From Bryobacterales bacterium (GTDB taxonomy: Bacteria > Acidobacteriota > Terriglobia > Bryobacterales > Bryobacteraceae): DNA of 64,000 nucleotides. The stretch spans positions 31,208 through 95,207 of the forward strand of contig JADZBH010000044.1 of assembly GCA_020852175.1 (NCBI GenBank), written 5' to 3'. A model generated the notes under the pieces. That model ran no database searches. It had not been told where the DNA came from and saw only the letters and a list, made by a program, of their open reading frames with translations. Of this stretch, positions 34,288 through 42,283 are shown one piece after another (position 1 is the stretch's first letter; every line of letters begins with the position of its first letter). A program made the position numbers and the translations under genes.

Positions 34288-35829
34288 ATGGCGAGTTCCA
34301 ACCCTTTTACCGACCCGCTCCGGTTTGAGCGCCAGGTGCGGCCGTGCGCCGTGGTGATCTTCGGCGCCAATGGGGATCTGACCAAGCGCAAGCTGGTGCC
34401 GGCGTTGTACCGTCTGGCCTTTGAACGCCGGCTGCCATCCGGCTTCGCCATTGTGGGTAACTCGCGCACGGAGATGAGCGACGGCGACTTCCGGGAAAAG
34501 ATGCGCACGAGCGTGCAGCAGTTCCTCGAAGAGAGCCCGTTTGACGAAGATGTATGGCGCGACTTCGCGCGCGGGCTGCACTACGTGGCTGGGGACCTGC
34601 GCGATCCGGGCTGCTATCAGCGGCTGGCCGCGAAACTCGGCGAGATCGAGCGCACGCAACTCACCGGCGGCAACGTGCTGTTCTATCTCTCCACCCACCC
34701 CAGCCATTACGAGCCCGTCGTGGAAGGGTTGGGCGGAGCGGGCCTGAACCGCGCGGCTGGCGGCGGCTGGCGGCGGCTGGTGGTGGAAAAGCCTTTCGGA
34801 CACGACCTGGACAGTTCGCGCGCGCTCGACCGCGCCGTGCACAAGGTGTTCCAGGAAGAGGAGGTGTACCGCATCGACCACTACCTGGGCAAGGAAACCG
34901 TCCAGAACCTGTTGGCGTTCCGCTTCGGCAATGGCATTTTCGAACCGTTGTGGAACCGCCGTTATGTGAACTCGGTGCAGATCACGGCTGCCGAATCGAT
35001 TGGCGTCGAGGGTCGCGGCGGCTATTACGAAGAGGCCGGCGCGCTGCGCGACATGATCCAGAACCACATGCTGCAGATTCTGGCCACCGTGGCCATGGAG
35101 CCTCCAGCGCTATTTGAAGCCGCGGCGGTGCGCGACGAGCGGGCCAAACTGCTGCGTTCGATTCACGTGATGAGCCACGACGAGGTGACGGCGCACGCCG
35201 TGAAGGGGCAGTACGGACCAGCGAACGTGGGCGGCCGCGCGCTGCCTGGGTTCCGCCAGGAGGAGGGCGTGAAGCCGGATTCGCAGACCGGAACCTATGC
35301 GGCGGTCACGTTCTTCATCGACAACTGGCGCTGGGCGGGCGTGCCGTTCCATGTGCGCAGCGGCAAGCGGCTGGCCAAGCGCGTCACCGACATCGCGATT
35401 CAGTACAATGCCGCGCCGCACCGTGTGTTCAGCGGCTTGCCCGGCGGAGCGGGGATGGCCGAGATGGCGCCCAATCTGCTGATCCTGCGCGTGCAGCCCG
35501 AGGAGGGCATCTCGCTACGCTTCCTGTCCAAGCAGCCCGGCAGCGGGATGAAGCTGCGTCCGGTGTCGATGGATTTCAACTATGGTTCCAGCTTCGGGAT
35601 GCGCTCGCCGACGGCGTATGAGACGCTGCTGGTGGACGCGCTGACGGGCGATGCGACGTTGTACTCGCGGCAGGACATGGTGGAGGCGAGCTGGCAGGCG
35701 GTGATGCCGGTGCTGGAGGTGTGGGGCAATACGAAGTTCGACTTTCCGAACTACGCCTCGGGGACCTGGGGTCCGGCGGCGAGCGACGAGATGCTGGCGC
35801 GGCGCGGGCAGGCATGGAGGGTTCCGTAA
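34288..35829 (+). CDS. zwf: Glucose-6-phosphate 1-dehydrogenase
   Basis: 513 residues, normal length. The NADP-binding entry reads VIFGANGDLTKRKLVPALYRL (usually GASGDL; here Asn replaces Ser). The substrate signature RIDHYLGKE lies near residue 194 and VEKPFGHDLDSSRALD precedes it. It oxidises glucose-6-phosphate to 6-phosphogluconolactone in the cytoplasm, the entry step of the oxidative pentose phosphate route. The stop codon shares one base with the start of opcA, which shares 4 nt with pgl, so the three are translationally coupled. Confidence 0.97.
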   Translation: MASSNPFTDPLRFERQVRPCAVVIFGANGDLTKRKLVPALYRLAFERRLPSGFAIVGNSRTEMSDGDFREKMRTSVQQFLEESPFDEDVWRDFARGLHYVAGDLRDPGCYQRLAAKLGEIERTQLTGGNVLFYLSTHPSHYEPVVEGLGGAGLNRAAGGGWRRLVVEKPFGHDLDSSRALDRAVHKVFQEEEVYRIDHYLGKETVQNLLAFRFGNGIFEPLWNRRYVNSVQITAAESIGVEGRGGYYEEAGALRDMIQNHMLQILATVAMEPPALFEAAAVRDERAKLLRSIHVMSHDEVTAHAVKGQYGPANVGGRALPGFRQEEGVKPDSQTGTYAAVTFFIDNWRWAGVPFHVRSGKRLAKRVTDIAIQYNAAPHRVFSGLPGGAGMAEMAPNLLILRVQPEEGISLRFLSKQPGSGMKLRPVSMDFNYGSSFGMRSPTAYETLLVDALTGDATLYSRQDMVEASWQAVMPVLEVWGNTKFDFPNYASGTWGPAASDEMLARRGQAWRVP

Positions 35830-36806
35830 TGGCGGCGGCGATTCAACCGGAGAAGATCCTGAAGGATCTGAGCGCGCTCTGGGTGAATCTGGGCCGCGAG
35901 GCCGAAGGCGGGAACGTCTTGCGCGCCTGTGCGATGACGCTGATCGTGATCACCGGGGATGCCGAAGGCGATGCCGTGGGCGAAACGGTGGCCAAGTTGA
36001 TGCGCGAGCATCCGAGCCGCCTGGTGATGTTGCGCGTGAAGCCGGGCGGGGAACCGTTGTTGAGCGAGCGCGTGGTGGCGCAGTGCTGGATGCCGTTCGG
36101 CGGCCGCCAGCAGATTTGCTGCGAGCAGGTGGAGATCACGGCGGCCGAGTCCGTGCTGGAGGATGTGCCGGCGGTGGTGCGGGCGCTGGAGGCGCCGGAC
36201 CTGCCGGTGGTGATCTGGACGCGCGTGCCCGGGCTGCTGCACAGCGCCGAATGCGCGCCGCTGCTCGATCTGGCCGATAAGGTGATTGTCGATTCAGCAG
36301 GCTGGCCCCATACGCGCGACAAGGTGCGGGCGATTCGGAACGGTTTGCGTACGCGCCTGGTGGCCGACCTGGAATGGACGCGGCTGACACGGTGGCGCCA
36401 GACGCTGGCGCAGGAGTTTGACAACCCGGCCTATTTAAGCCGCCTGGGCGAGATCGAGTGGGCGATCGTCGAGTACGACGGTGAATTCGTGCCGCTGCGG
36501 GCGCTGTACCTGGCGGGCTGGCTCAGGCAGGCGCTGGGAGAAAGGGTGGCCATCACGCTGCGCGGCCTGGGCCAGGCGTCGCCTCCTCGTCTGCACACGG
36601 TCACGCTCAGCGGGGGCGCGATGAGTTACCGCATGAACGTCGATGCGACGCGCGCCGCGGAGATGCGCATCTGCGACCAGCACAGCGCCCACCCGCTGAT
36701 GCCCCAACTGGACGAATATGAACTGATGCGCGAGGAGTTGGGCATCACGGGACGCGATGCCATCTTTGAAGCCTCGCTGGCATTCGCGGAGGAGCACGGA
36801 CAGTGA
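35829..36806 (+). CDS. opcA: OpcA-like glucose-6-phosphate dehydrogenase assembly protein
   Basis: 325 residues. OpcA is known from cyanobacteria and actinobacteria as an allosteric/assembly partner of glucose-6-phosphate dehydrogenase. Here TLIVITGDAEGDAVGETVAKLMREHPSRLVMLRV, LPVVIWTRVPGLLHSAE and DKVIVDSAGW match its alternating beta/alpha core, and the gene sits directly between zwf and pgl with overlaps on both sides. It probably modulates Zwf activity. No enzyme active site is evident. Confidence 0.85.
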   Translation: MAAAIQPEKILKDLSALWVNLGREAEGGNVLRACAMTLIVITGDAEGDAVGETVAKLMREHPSRLVMLRVKPGGEPLLSERVVAQCWMPFGGRQQICCEQVEITAAESVLEDVPAVVRALEAPDLPVVIWTRVPGLLHSAECAPLLDLADKVIVDSAGWPHTRDKVRAIRNGLRTRLVADLEWTRLTRWRQTLAQEFDNPAYLSRLGEIEWAIVEYDGEFVPLRALYLAGWLRQALGERVAITLRGLGQASPPRLHTVTLSGGAMSYRMNVDATRAAEMRICDQHSAHPLMPQLDEYELMREELGITGRDAIFEASLAFAEEHGQ

Positions 36807-37531
36807 AAGGACACTACTGGGTGTACATCGACGCGGCCACGGCGGCCGCCGCGGCGGCCACGCACATAGCCGAGCGCCTGGACGAGGCGATTCGCGAACG
36901 CGGACGGGCGGCGCTGGCCGTGAGCGGCGGCAACAGTCCGAAGCCGCTGTTCCGGGAACTGGTGAAGACCGGCGTGGACTGGAAGGCCATCCACCTGTAT
37001 TGGGCCGATGAGCGCGCGGTGGGTCCGGACGATGAGGCGTCGAACTACGCCATGGCGCTCGAATACCTGATTCGCCCGGCGGCCATTCCGGCCGCGAACG
37101 TAACCCGTGTGGAGGGCGAGCGCGGAGCGGCCGAGGCGGCGGCGCTTTATGAAAAAGCCCTGCGGGCTGGTTTTCCCGGCGCGGCGATCCCGGTATTCGA
37201 CGTGATCCATCTGGGCATGGGACCCGACGCCCACACGGCCAGTCTGTTTCCCGGCGATCCGTTGGTGCTGGAGCGCCACCGTCTGGCCGCCGCGGTGCGC
37301 GCTCCGAAACCTCCGCCGGATCGCGTGACGCTGCTTCCGCCGGTGCTGCACAAGGCCCGCTGCGTGACGGTGTTCGCGCCGGGCGCCGACAAGGCGGGCG
37401 CGCTGAAACAGGTGTTCGAAGGGCCTCGTAACCCCTCCCAGTATCCGGCGCAGATCCTGGATGCCCGCACGGCCGAAACCGTGTGGTTCCTGGACGAGGA
37501 CGCCGCCGCCGGGTTACGTCCGCAGGAGTGA
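36803..37531 (+). CDS. pgl: 6-phosphogluconolactonase
   Basis: 242 residues. LAVSGGNSPKPLFRELV (usual SGGSTP), IHLYWADERAVGPDDEASNYAMA and VIHLGMGPDAHTASLFPG (usual GxGxDGHTASLFP) are the DevB/SOL-family phosphate-binding and catalytic motifs, and KARCVTVFAPGADKAGAL corresponds to the late conserved segment. It hydrolyses the lactone made by Zwf. GTG start, overlapping opcA by 4 nt. The gene converges on the J-domain gene with 7 nt between the stops and no visible terminator. Confidence 0.93.
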   Translation: MKGHYWVYIDAATAAAAAATHIAERLDEAIRERGRAALAVSGGNSPKPLFRELVKTGVDWKAIHLYWADERAVGPDDEASNYAMALEYLIRPAAIPAANVTRVEGERGAAEAAALYEKALRAGFPGAAIPVFDVIHLGMGPDAHTASLFPGDPLVLERHRLAAAVRAPKPPPDRVTLLPPVLHKARCVTVFAPGADKAGALKQVFEGPRNPSQYPAQILDARTAETVWFLDEDAAAGLRPQE

Positions 37532-37538
37532 ATCCCGT

Positions 37539-38849
37539 TCAGGGCGCCTGACGGCGGACCAGCAGGGCCGAACCGGAGACGAGCCGCGCTTCGGGTCCCG
37601 GTTGCGTGGTGTGCCAGGTCACTTGCAACTGGTGGTCGCCGATGGAGTGGAGACGCACCTGGCCGCGCGCGCCTCCATTGCCGGACCAGGAGTAGGATGC
37701 GCCCGAATCCAGAGGCGCCCCTTCGAACCGAAACTGAACCTCGGGCGAAATCGGTTGATTGGCCACCCGGTAGCGGGCGGTGAAGCGTCCCTTGAGAAAT
37801 CCATTTGTGTATCGAATGGCAAGTTCAATGAATTCAGGTAAATATCCTATCTGTTTAGAAGCAAGTTTTGATGTTTCTGGATAGATCCAGAGACCCTCGT
37901 GAGCAAGTCTGGCCGGAGGGGGACCGGGCGATGCAGCAGCGGGTGTAAAAGCGGGCGGCGGCGGGAGCGCGCCGGTGATCGAGACGGCGATCTCCAGGGG
38001 CGCGATCACAGGCGGCGGGACTGCGGGCCGCGGCCCAACCGGGGCGAGTGCGGGCAGAACCGCCTGGGGCCTGCGTACCTGGCGGGAAACGGCGTGGCGG
38101 GCCAGTTGAGGCTTGCTGGCGGGTGGCACGGATGCGGGCGAGGCGGGCGACGGAGCCCAGGGCGCGGCCGCCGGGGACCGGGCGGTCCATTCAGCTTCGG
38201 GCTGGCGGCCAGGCCAGAGAATCCAATAGATAACTGCCAGGCAGGCTAGCGTGGCTCCAATCCACAGAAGGTTCCGGCGAAATGGCTGCCACGGCCACGA
38301 CTGCCACCGGATTGCCTGGCCCTGGCCTTGCGGATGGGAAGGGTACGGCAGAGGCGGGCAGGCGGGGGCAGCCTCTTCGTCGTAGTTGCGCCGCTGGCGC
38401 GGGTCGCCCAGTACGGCGTACGCGGCGTTGATCCGTTTTAACGTTGTTTCGGCAAGACCCTTCGTGTACTGGTCAAGGATTTGATCCGGATGCAGCAGAC
38501 GTGCCAGGGCCTTGTGAGCCTGTCGAATTTCGTCCTGGGTCGCGTTCGTAGGGACGCCGAGGTCGTCGTAAAGAGACAAGTCGGAGCTTTCCTCAAACCT
38601 GTAGTGTCCTTTGGTGGCGGGAATTCGCCCCATTTTTCCTGCTTCCCGTTCGGTGCGCCGGAGGGGTTCCACGCGCGGTTGGATGACCGGCTCCGGGGGG
38701 GCCTGCCCTGCGGATTCCTGCGTGCCGGAGAGGGCCGGCAGGCCGGGGTCGAAGTTCTCGTGAAGCTTGTGCAAAGCGATCGCTCGCCGTTCGTCGGGCG
38801 AGCGGTTGGGCGGAGGTACGCCCCAATCATCCAGGAGACGTTTGGCCAT
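37539..38849 (-). CDS. J-domain protein with a membrane anchor
   Basis: About 436 residues. A J domain (LYDDLGVPTNATQDEIRQAHKALARLLHPDQILDQY ... INAAYAVLGDPRQRRNYDEE) has the essential HPD motif, so it should stimulate an Hsp70 ATPase. It lies about 90-160 residues in, preceded by a polar segment. One transmembrane helix follows (LLWIGATLACLAVIYWILW). Beyond that are a Pro/Ala-rich spacer and a C-terminal beta domain (YRVANQPISPEVQFRFEGAPLD ... HQLQVTWHTTQP). The J domain is predicted to be cytoplasmic and the C-terminal domain periplasmic. ATG 38849 (MAKRLLDDWGVPP) is preferred over a start 25 codons upstream. Confidence 0.8.
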   Translation of the reverse strand: MAKRLLDDWGVPPPNRSPDERRAIALHKLHENFDPGLPALSGTQESAGQAPPEPVIQPRVEPLRRTEREAGKMGRIPATKGHYRFEESSDLSLYDDLGVPTNATQDEIRQAHKALARLLHPDQILDQYTKGLAETTLKRINAAYAVLGDPRQRRNYDEEAAPACPPLPYPSHPQGQGQAIRWQSWPWQPFRRNLLWIGATLACLAVIYWILWPGRQPEAEWTARSPAAAPWAPSPASPASVPPASKPQLARHAVSRQVRRPQAVLPALAPVGPRPAVPPPVIAPLEIAVSITGALPPPPAFTPAAASPGPPPARLAHEGLWIYPETSKLASKQIGYLPEFIELAIRYTNGFLKGRFTARYRVANQPISPEVQFRFEGAPLDSGASYSWSGNGGARGQVRLHSIGDHQLQVTWHTTQPGPEARLVSGSALLVRRQAP

Positions 38850-39077
38850 GGGTCGAGTCGAACGGCAGCGTATAGGGAGGTTGGAGAGAAGGGTTGCTGT
38901 ATGTCGGCTAAATATATGATGCAAAGTGGCTTATAATCTGGACACGCCTGGGATCGCGAGCGGGCCGTGACACGGCCGGCAGGGTTATGCGCAAATGGAA
39001 GGGGATGCGGGGGCGGTCCGTGACGATTCCACAGGAACCGGCTCCGGGCGCTTCCGCATCCAATTCAAGTGATCGAG

Positions 39078-40094
39078 ATGACGAACTTTCACCTTCCCGC
39101 GTGGGCGCTTGCCTTCGCGGTTCTCGCCCCAACGTCCGCCGCGCAGACGCCGGCTTCCGTCGCTGCTCCGGCGGCGCAGGAGACCATTCGCGTGGATGTG
39201 CCGGTGGTGTTCGTACCCGTCACCGTGTCGCGCCAGGACGGGGGCTATGTCGATGGCTTGAGCGCGGAGGACTTCGAACTGGCCGACAATGGCAAGTCCG
39301 TCAGGTTCGACCTGACCACCTCGGACACGCTGAACGTACCGCTGGCGCTGGTGGTGGCTGTGCAGACGAATGAAGGGGCGATGACGGCGCTGGAGAAGAT
39401 TCGCAAGGTGGGCAGCGTGGTGCAGGCGCTCATCAGCGGGCAGAGGGGATCCGTGATGGTCATAACCTACGGCGATGAGGTGAAGACGATTCAGCCGTGG
39501 ACGCGCGACGCCAACGATCTGTCGATCGCCTTCCGCTCGCTGAAGCCTCAGTGGACGGCCAAGGCGCGGATGCTGGACGCCGTGCAGGAGGGCCTGGAAC
39601 AGTTGAGCCTGCGCGCGCCGGAGGAGCGGCGCGTGCTGATGGTGATTGGCGAGACGAAGGAGCGCGGGAGCAAGACCGGGTTGAAGGAGGCGGCCGAGCG
39701 TGCGCAGCGGGAGGGGGTGACGATTCACGGCGTCACCTATTCGGCGTATGCGACGGCATTCACGAAGAAGGGCGCGCAGACGCCGGGCACGAGTTCCGGC
39801 GGATTCAATGTGCTGGGACTGTTCACCGAGGTGGGCCGCCTGGGCAAGGAGAACACGATGGAGGCGCTGGCGCTGGCCAGCGGCGGACGGCGGCGCTGGT
39901 TCACCACGCAGGACGGTTTGGAGCAGGAGTTGGGCCGCCTGGGCGAGGAGATTCACAGCCAGTATCTGCTCAGTTTCACGCCGGTTGCGCCCAAGCCGGG
40001 CTTCCACCAGTTGATTGTGAGTGTGAAGAACCGCAAGGACGCCCTGGTGCGGACACGCCCCGGCTATTGGGCGGGCCAGTCGAAGCGGGAATAG
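39078..40094 (+). CDS. Exported VWFA-related protein, Acidobacteria type
   Basis: About 338 residues. A signal peptide (LPAWALAFAVLAPTSAAQ) is followed by an IRVDVPVVFVPVTVSRQDGGYVDGLSAEDFELADNG module and a von Willebrand A-like domain (LALVVAVQTNEGAM ... SVMVITYGDEVKTIQPWT ... RVLMVIGETKERGSKTG) ending in SQYLLSFTP and FHQLIVSVKNRKDALVRTRPGYW. This arrangement is typical of a family highly expanded in Acidobacteria. The metal-binding DxSxS is replaced by VAVQTNEG, so canonical metal-dependent adhesion is doubtful. Function unknown. Confidence 0.85.
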   Translation: MTNFHLPAWALAFAVLAPTSAAQTPASVAAPAAQETIRVDVPVVFVPVTVSRQDGGYVDGLSAEDFELADNGKSVRFDLTTSDTLNVPLALVVAVQTNEGAMTALEKIRKVGSVVQALISGQRGSVMVITYGDEVKTIQPWTRDANDLSIAFRSLKPQWTAKARMLDAVQEGLEQLSLRAPEERRVLMVIGETKERGSKTGLKEAAERAQREGVTIHGVTYSAYATAFTKKGAQTPGTSSGGFNVLGLFTEVGRLGKENTMEALALASGGRRRWFTTQDGLEQELGRLGEEIHSQYLLSFTPVAPKPGFHQLIVSVKNRKDALVRTRPGYWAGQSKRE

Positions 40095-40193
40095 TAGACG
40101 CGGCTGGAGGCCGGGCGCGGCCTGAACAACCGGCGCCCCGCGCTGGCGGCGGCGGATGCGCAACGCTATCCTGTACGCCGGGGGTAGACCGGC

Positions 40194-41204
40194 ATGAACG
40201 AGTCACGACGGGAATTCATGGCATCAGCAACCAAGGGGGCAAGCGTCGCGGCGCTCGCCAGACAGGTAGTCGCACAGACGAAGCCGGCCGGGGCGCGCGG
40301 GCTGCCTACGCGCACGCTGGGACGCACGGGCGTGGACGTGTCCATTCTCACGCTGGGCGGCTGGCACATCGGGGCGGTGAAGGAGGAAGCCGAAGCCATC
40401 CGCATCATGCATGCGGCCATCGACGAAGGCCTGACCTTCTTCGACAACGCCTGGGACTATCAAGACGGCCACGCAGAAACCGTGATGGGCAAGGCGTTGC
40501 AACAGGACAGCAAGCGCAAGCAGGTGTTCCTGATGACAAAGAATTGCGAGCGCGACTATGCCGGGTCCATGAAGGATCTGGAGGAGAGCCTGCGCCGCTT
40601 GCGGACCAGCCACATCGACCTGTGGCAGTTCCACGAAATGGTGTACGACAACGACCCGGATTGGATCTTTGAAAAGGGGGCCGTGCGGGCGGCGTTGGAG
40701 GCGCGCAAGGCGGGCAAAGTACGTTTTATTGGCTTCACCGGGCACAAGGATCCGAGAATTCACTTGAAGGCGCTGGCCAAGGAGTTCGACTGGGATGCGG
40801 CGCAGATGCCCATCAACGTGCTGGATGCCAGCTACCGCAGTTTCCAGCGCGAGGTTGTGCCGGTGTGCCTGAAGAAGAACGTGGGCGTCATCGGCATGAA
40901 GGGGCTGGCCGGGGGCTACCCGCAAGGAGCGTTGATCGCGGAGGGCGGGCTGACGGCCGCCGAGTGTTTCCGCTACTGTCTGACCCTGCCGGTGACGACG
41001 CAGGTGGTGGGCATCACCACGATGGCGCAGTTGCGCGAGGACATCGCCGTGGCGCGGGACTTCAAGCCGATGACGAAGAGCGAGATGGAGGCTCTGCGGG
41101 CCAAGGTGAAGGATGTGTCGGGCGACGGCCGCATGGAGCGTTTCAAGTCGACCAAGGACTACGACGGCCCGCACCACCGGAGGCAACACGGCTTCGCGGT
41201 GTAA
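40194..41204 (+). CDS. Tat-exported aldo/keto reductase
   Basis: 336 residues. The Tat signal MNESRREFMASATKGASVAALARQ is followed by the AKR barrel: LPTRTLGRTGVDVSILTLGGWHIG, FFDNAWDYQDG (Asp and Tyr), FLMTKNCER (Lys) and IDLWQFHEM (His) give the catalytic tetrad. VGITTMAQLREDIAVARDF is the cofactor-binding end. The C-terminal FKSTKDYDGPHHRRQHGF is family-typical of exported acidobacterial members. Substrate unknown. A paralogue lies near 19.5 kb. Confidence 0.88.
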   Translation: MNESRREFMASATKGASVAALARQVVAQTKPAGARGLPTRTLGRTGVDVSILTLGGWHIGAVKEEAEAIRIMHAAIDEGLTFFDNAWDYQDGHAETVMGKALQQDSKRKQVFLMTKNCERDYAGSMKDLEESLRRLRTSHIDLWQFHEMVYDNDPDWIFEKGAVRAALEARKAGKVRFIGFTGHKDPRIHLKALAKEFDWDAAQMPINVLDASYRSFQREVVPVCLKKNVGVIGMKGLAGGYPQGALIAEGGLTAAECFRYCLTLPVTTQVVGITTMAQLREDIAVARDFKPMTKSEMEALRAKVKDVSGDGRMERFKSTKDYDGPHHRRQHGFAV

Positions 41205-41220
41205 GAAAGCAGGGCAGAGC

Positions 41221-41259
41221 AAAAATGGCAGGGCAGAGCCCGAGGGGGCCCCGCCCTGC
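41221..41259 (-). terminator. Terminator after the PEP-CTERM gene
   Basis: GCAGGGC (41228-41234) pairs with GCCCTGC (41253-41259); on the minus strand the stem is followed by CATTTTTG. A GCAGGGCAGAGC direct repeat overlaps the left arm. It ends the transcript of the PEP-CTERM protein gene and separates it from the convergent aldo/keto reductase gene. Confidence 0.7.
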
Positions 41260-41287
41260 GTGAATCCGGCTGAGGAGGAGGTTCGGA

Positions 41288-42034
41288 TCAGCCGTGAGAG
41301 AGTCCCTGCCTGCGGCGCATCAAAAGCAGCGCGATGCCGGAGCCGACGTACAGCACGGTGGTGACCTCGGGCGTCTCGGCGGTGCCGCCGGGATCGCCCC
41401 CGCCCGGGTTGCCGCCGCCAGCGGCGCGGGAGCCATAGCTCACGTTGTCCAGCACGGCGATGCTGGAGTACTGCGAGGGCGAGGCGCCCTGGCCGGGTTC
41501 CAGAGCGATGCGGATCCAGGAGATCGGCGTATTGCTTTGCACGCCCCAAAAGCTGAGAGCCGGGGCGTTCTCCGTGGTGCGAATGTAGAACTCGCCAGTG
41601 GAGAGTTCAATGCGGATGCCGATGGCATTCGGGAAGGCCGAGCCGAGGTCGAAGCCCACCGATTCCACGCCGGGCAGCGTCAGTTGCAGATATTGCGTGT
41701 TGCCGCTGTAGTAGTCGGCGCCGCGCAGCATCGTGCCGCTGCCGAAATAGTTGTCGCCCGAGGTGGGGTTGATGGCCAGCATCGTGTAGCTGGCGCCGTC
41801 GATGCCAACATAATTGATGGCGCCGCGGGTGAGGCCGGAGGAGGTGTTGTAAAAGCTGTAGCCTCCCGATGCAAGCCCCAGGGATTCAAAATCGTCGGTA
41901 ATAATGCCCGTGGTCAAGCCGTTCCAGGTTGACCGGTCCTCGTAGGTCCCCAGCACGGACCCGAAGGCGGGAAGAGCGGCAATCAGGGCCGCGAGTAAGC
42001 CAAGACGAAGTGCGATGAAGGTGCGATGAAACAT
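41288..42034 (-). CDS. PEP-CTERM-type exported protein
   Basis: 248 residues. The signal peptide MFHRTFIALRLGLLAALIAALPAFG is followed by a beta-rich domain (DDFESLGLASGGYSFYNTSSGL ... SVGFDLGSAFPNAIGIRIELSTG) and a Gly/Pro spacer. The C-terminal sorting signal has PEVTT, a hydrophobic helix and RRR, matching the PEP-CTERM tripartite pattern recognised by exosortase-type transpeptidases. It is probably an extracellular matrix or surface protein. No exosortase gene is in the window. GAGGAA lies 5 nt before the chosen ATG. Confidence 0.8.
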   Translation of the reverse strand: MFHRTFIALRLGLLAALIAALPAFGSVLGTYEDRSTWNGLTTGIITDDFESLGLASGGYSFYNTSSGLTRGAINYVGIDGASYTMLAINPTSGDNYFGSGTMLRGADYYSGNTQYLQLTLPGVESVGFDLGSAFPNAIGIRIELSTGEFYIRTTENAPALSFWGVQSNTPISWIRIALEPGQGASPSQYSSIAVLDNVSYGSRAAGGGNPGGGDPGGTAETPEVTTVLYVGSGIALLLMRRRQGLSHG

Positions 42035-42208
42035 GAGTTTCCTCTGTGCGGCGCGGCGGGATTCCATACGCCGGGACGATGATGCCGCCCGGGGTCCGCG
42101 CTGCGGTGTCGGTTAACGTGCACAGGGGTAGTGAGGGCGCCGGTACGAAGTTCTCGCGCTCCAAGGCAAGATCTGAGAGGAGTATGAAGAGGCATATCTC
42201 CTTTGACA

Positions 42209-42225
42209 ACTATCCCTTGGATAGT
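42209..42225. promoter_or_regulatory. Perfect palindrome next to TTGACA
   Basis: ACTATCC-CTT-GGATAGT is a perfect 7-bp inverted repeat immediately following TTGACA (42203-42208), in the 250-nt space upstream of the PEP-CTERM gene. It looks like a regulator operator. Which strand it controls is unclear, because the only downstream gene is on the minus strand. Confidence 0.45.
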
Positions 42226-42283
42226 ATTTCTTCGGAGAGTGCCCGAGGCGGCGTTTCCTGAACCATCGCTTTAAGGTTCGGTT

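Noticed and set aside
41983..42195. A 70-codon minus-strand frame preceded by AAGGAG upstream of the PEP-CTERM gene.
   Set aside because: The ribosome site is only 2 nt from the ATG, the frame overlaps the PEP-CTERM signal peptide in another phase, and composition is non-coding.
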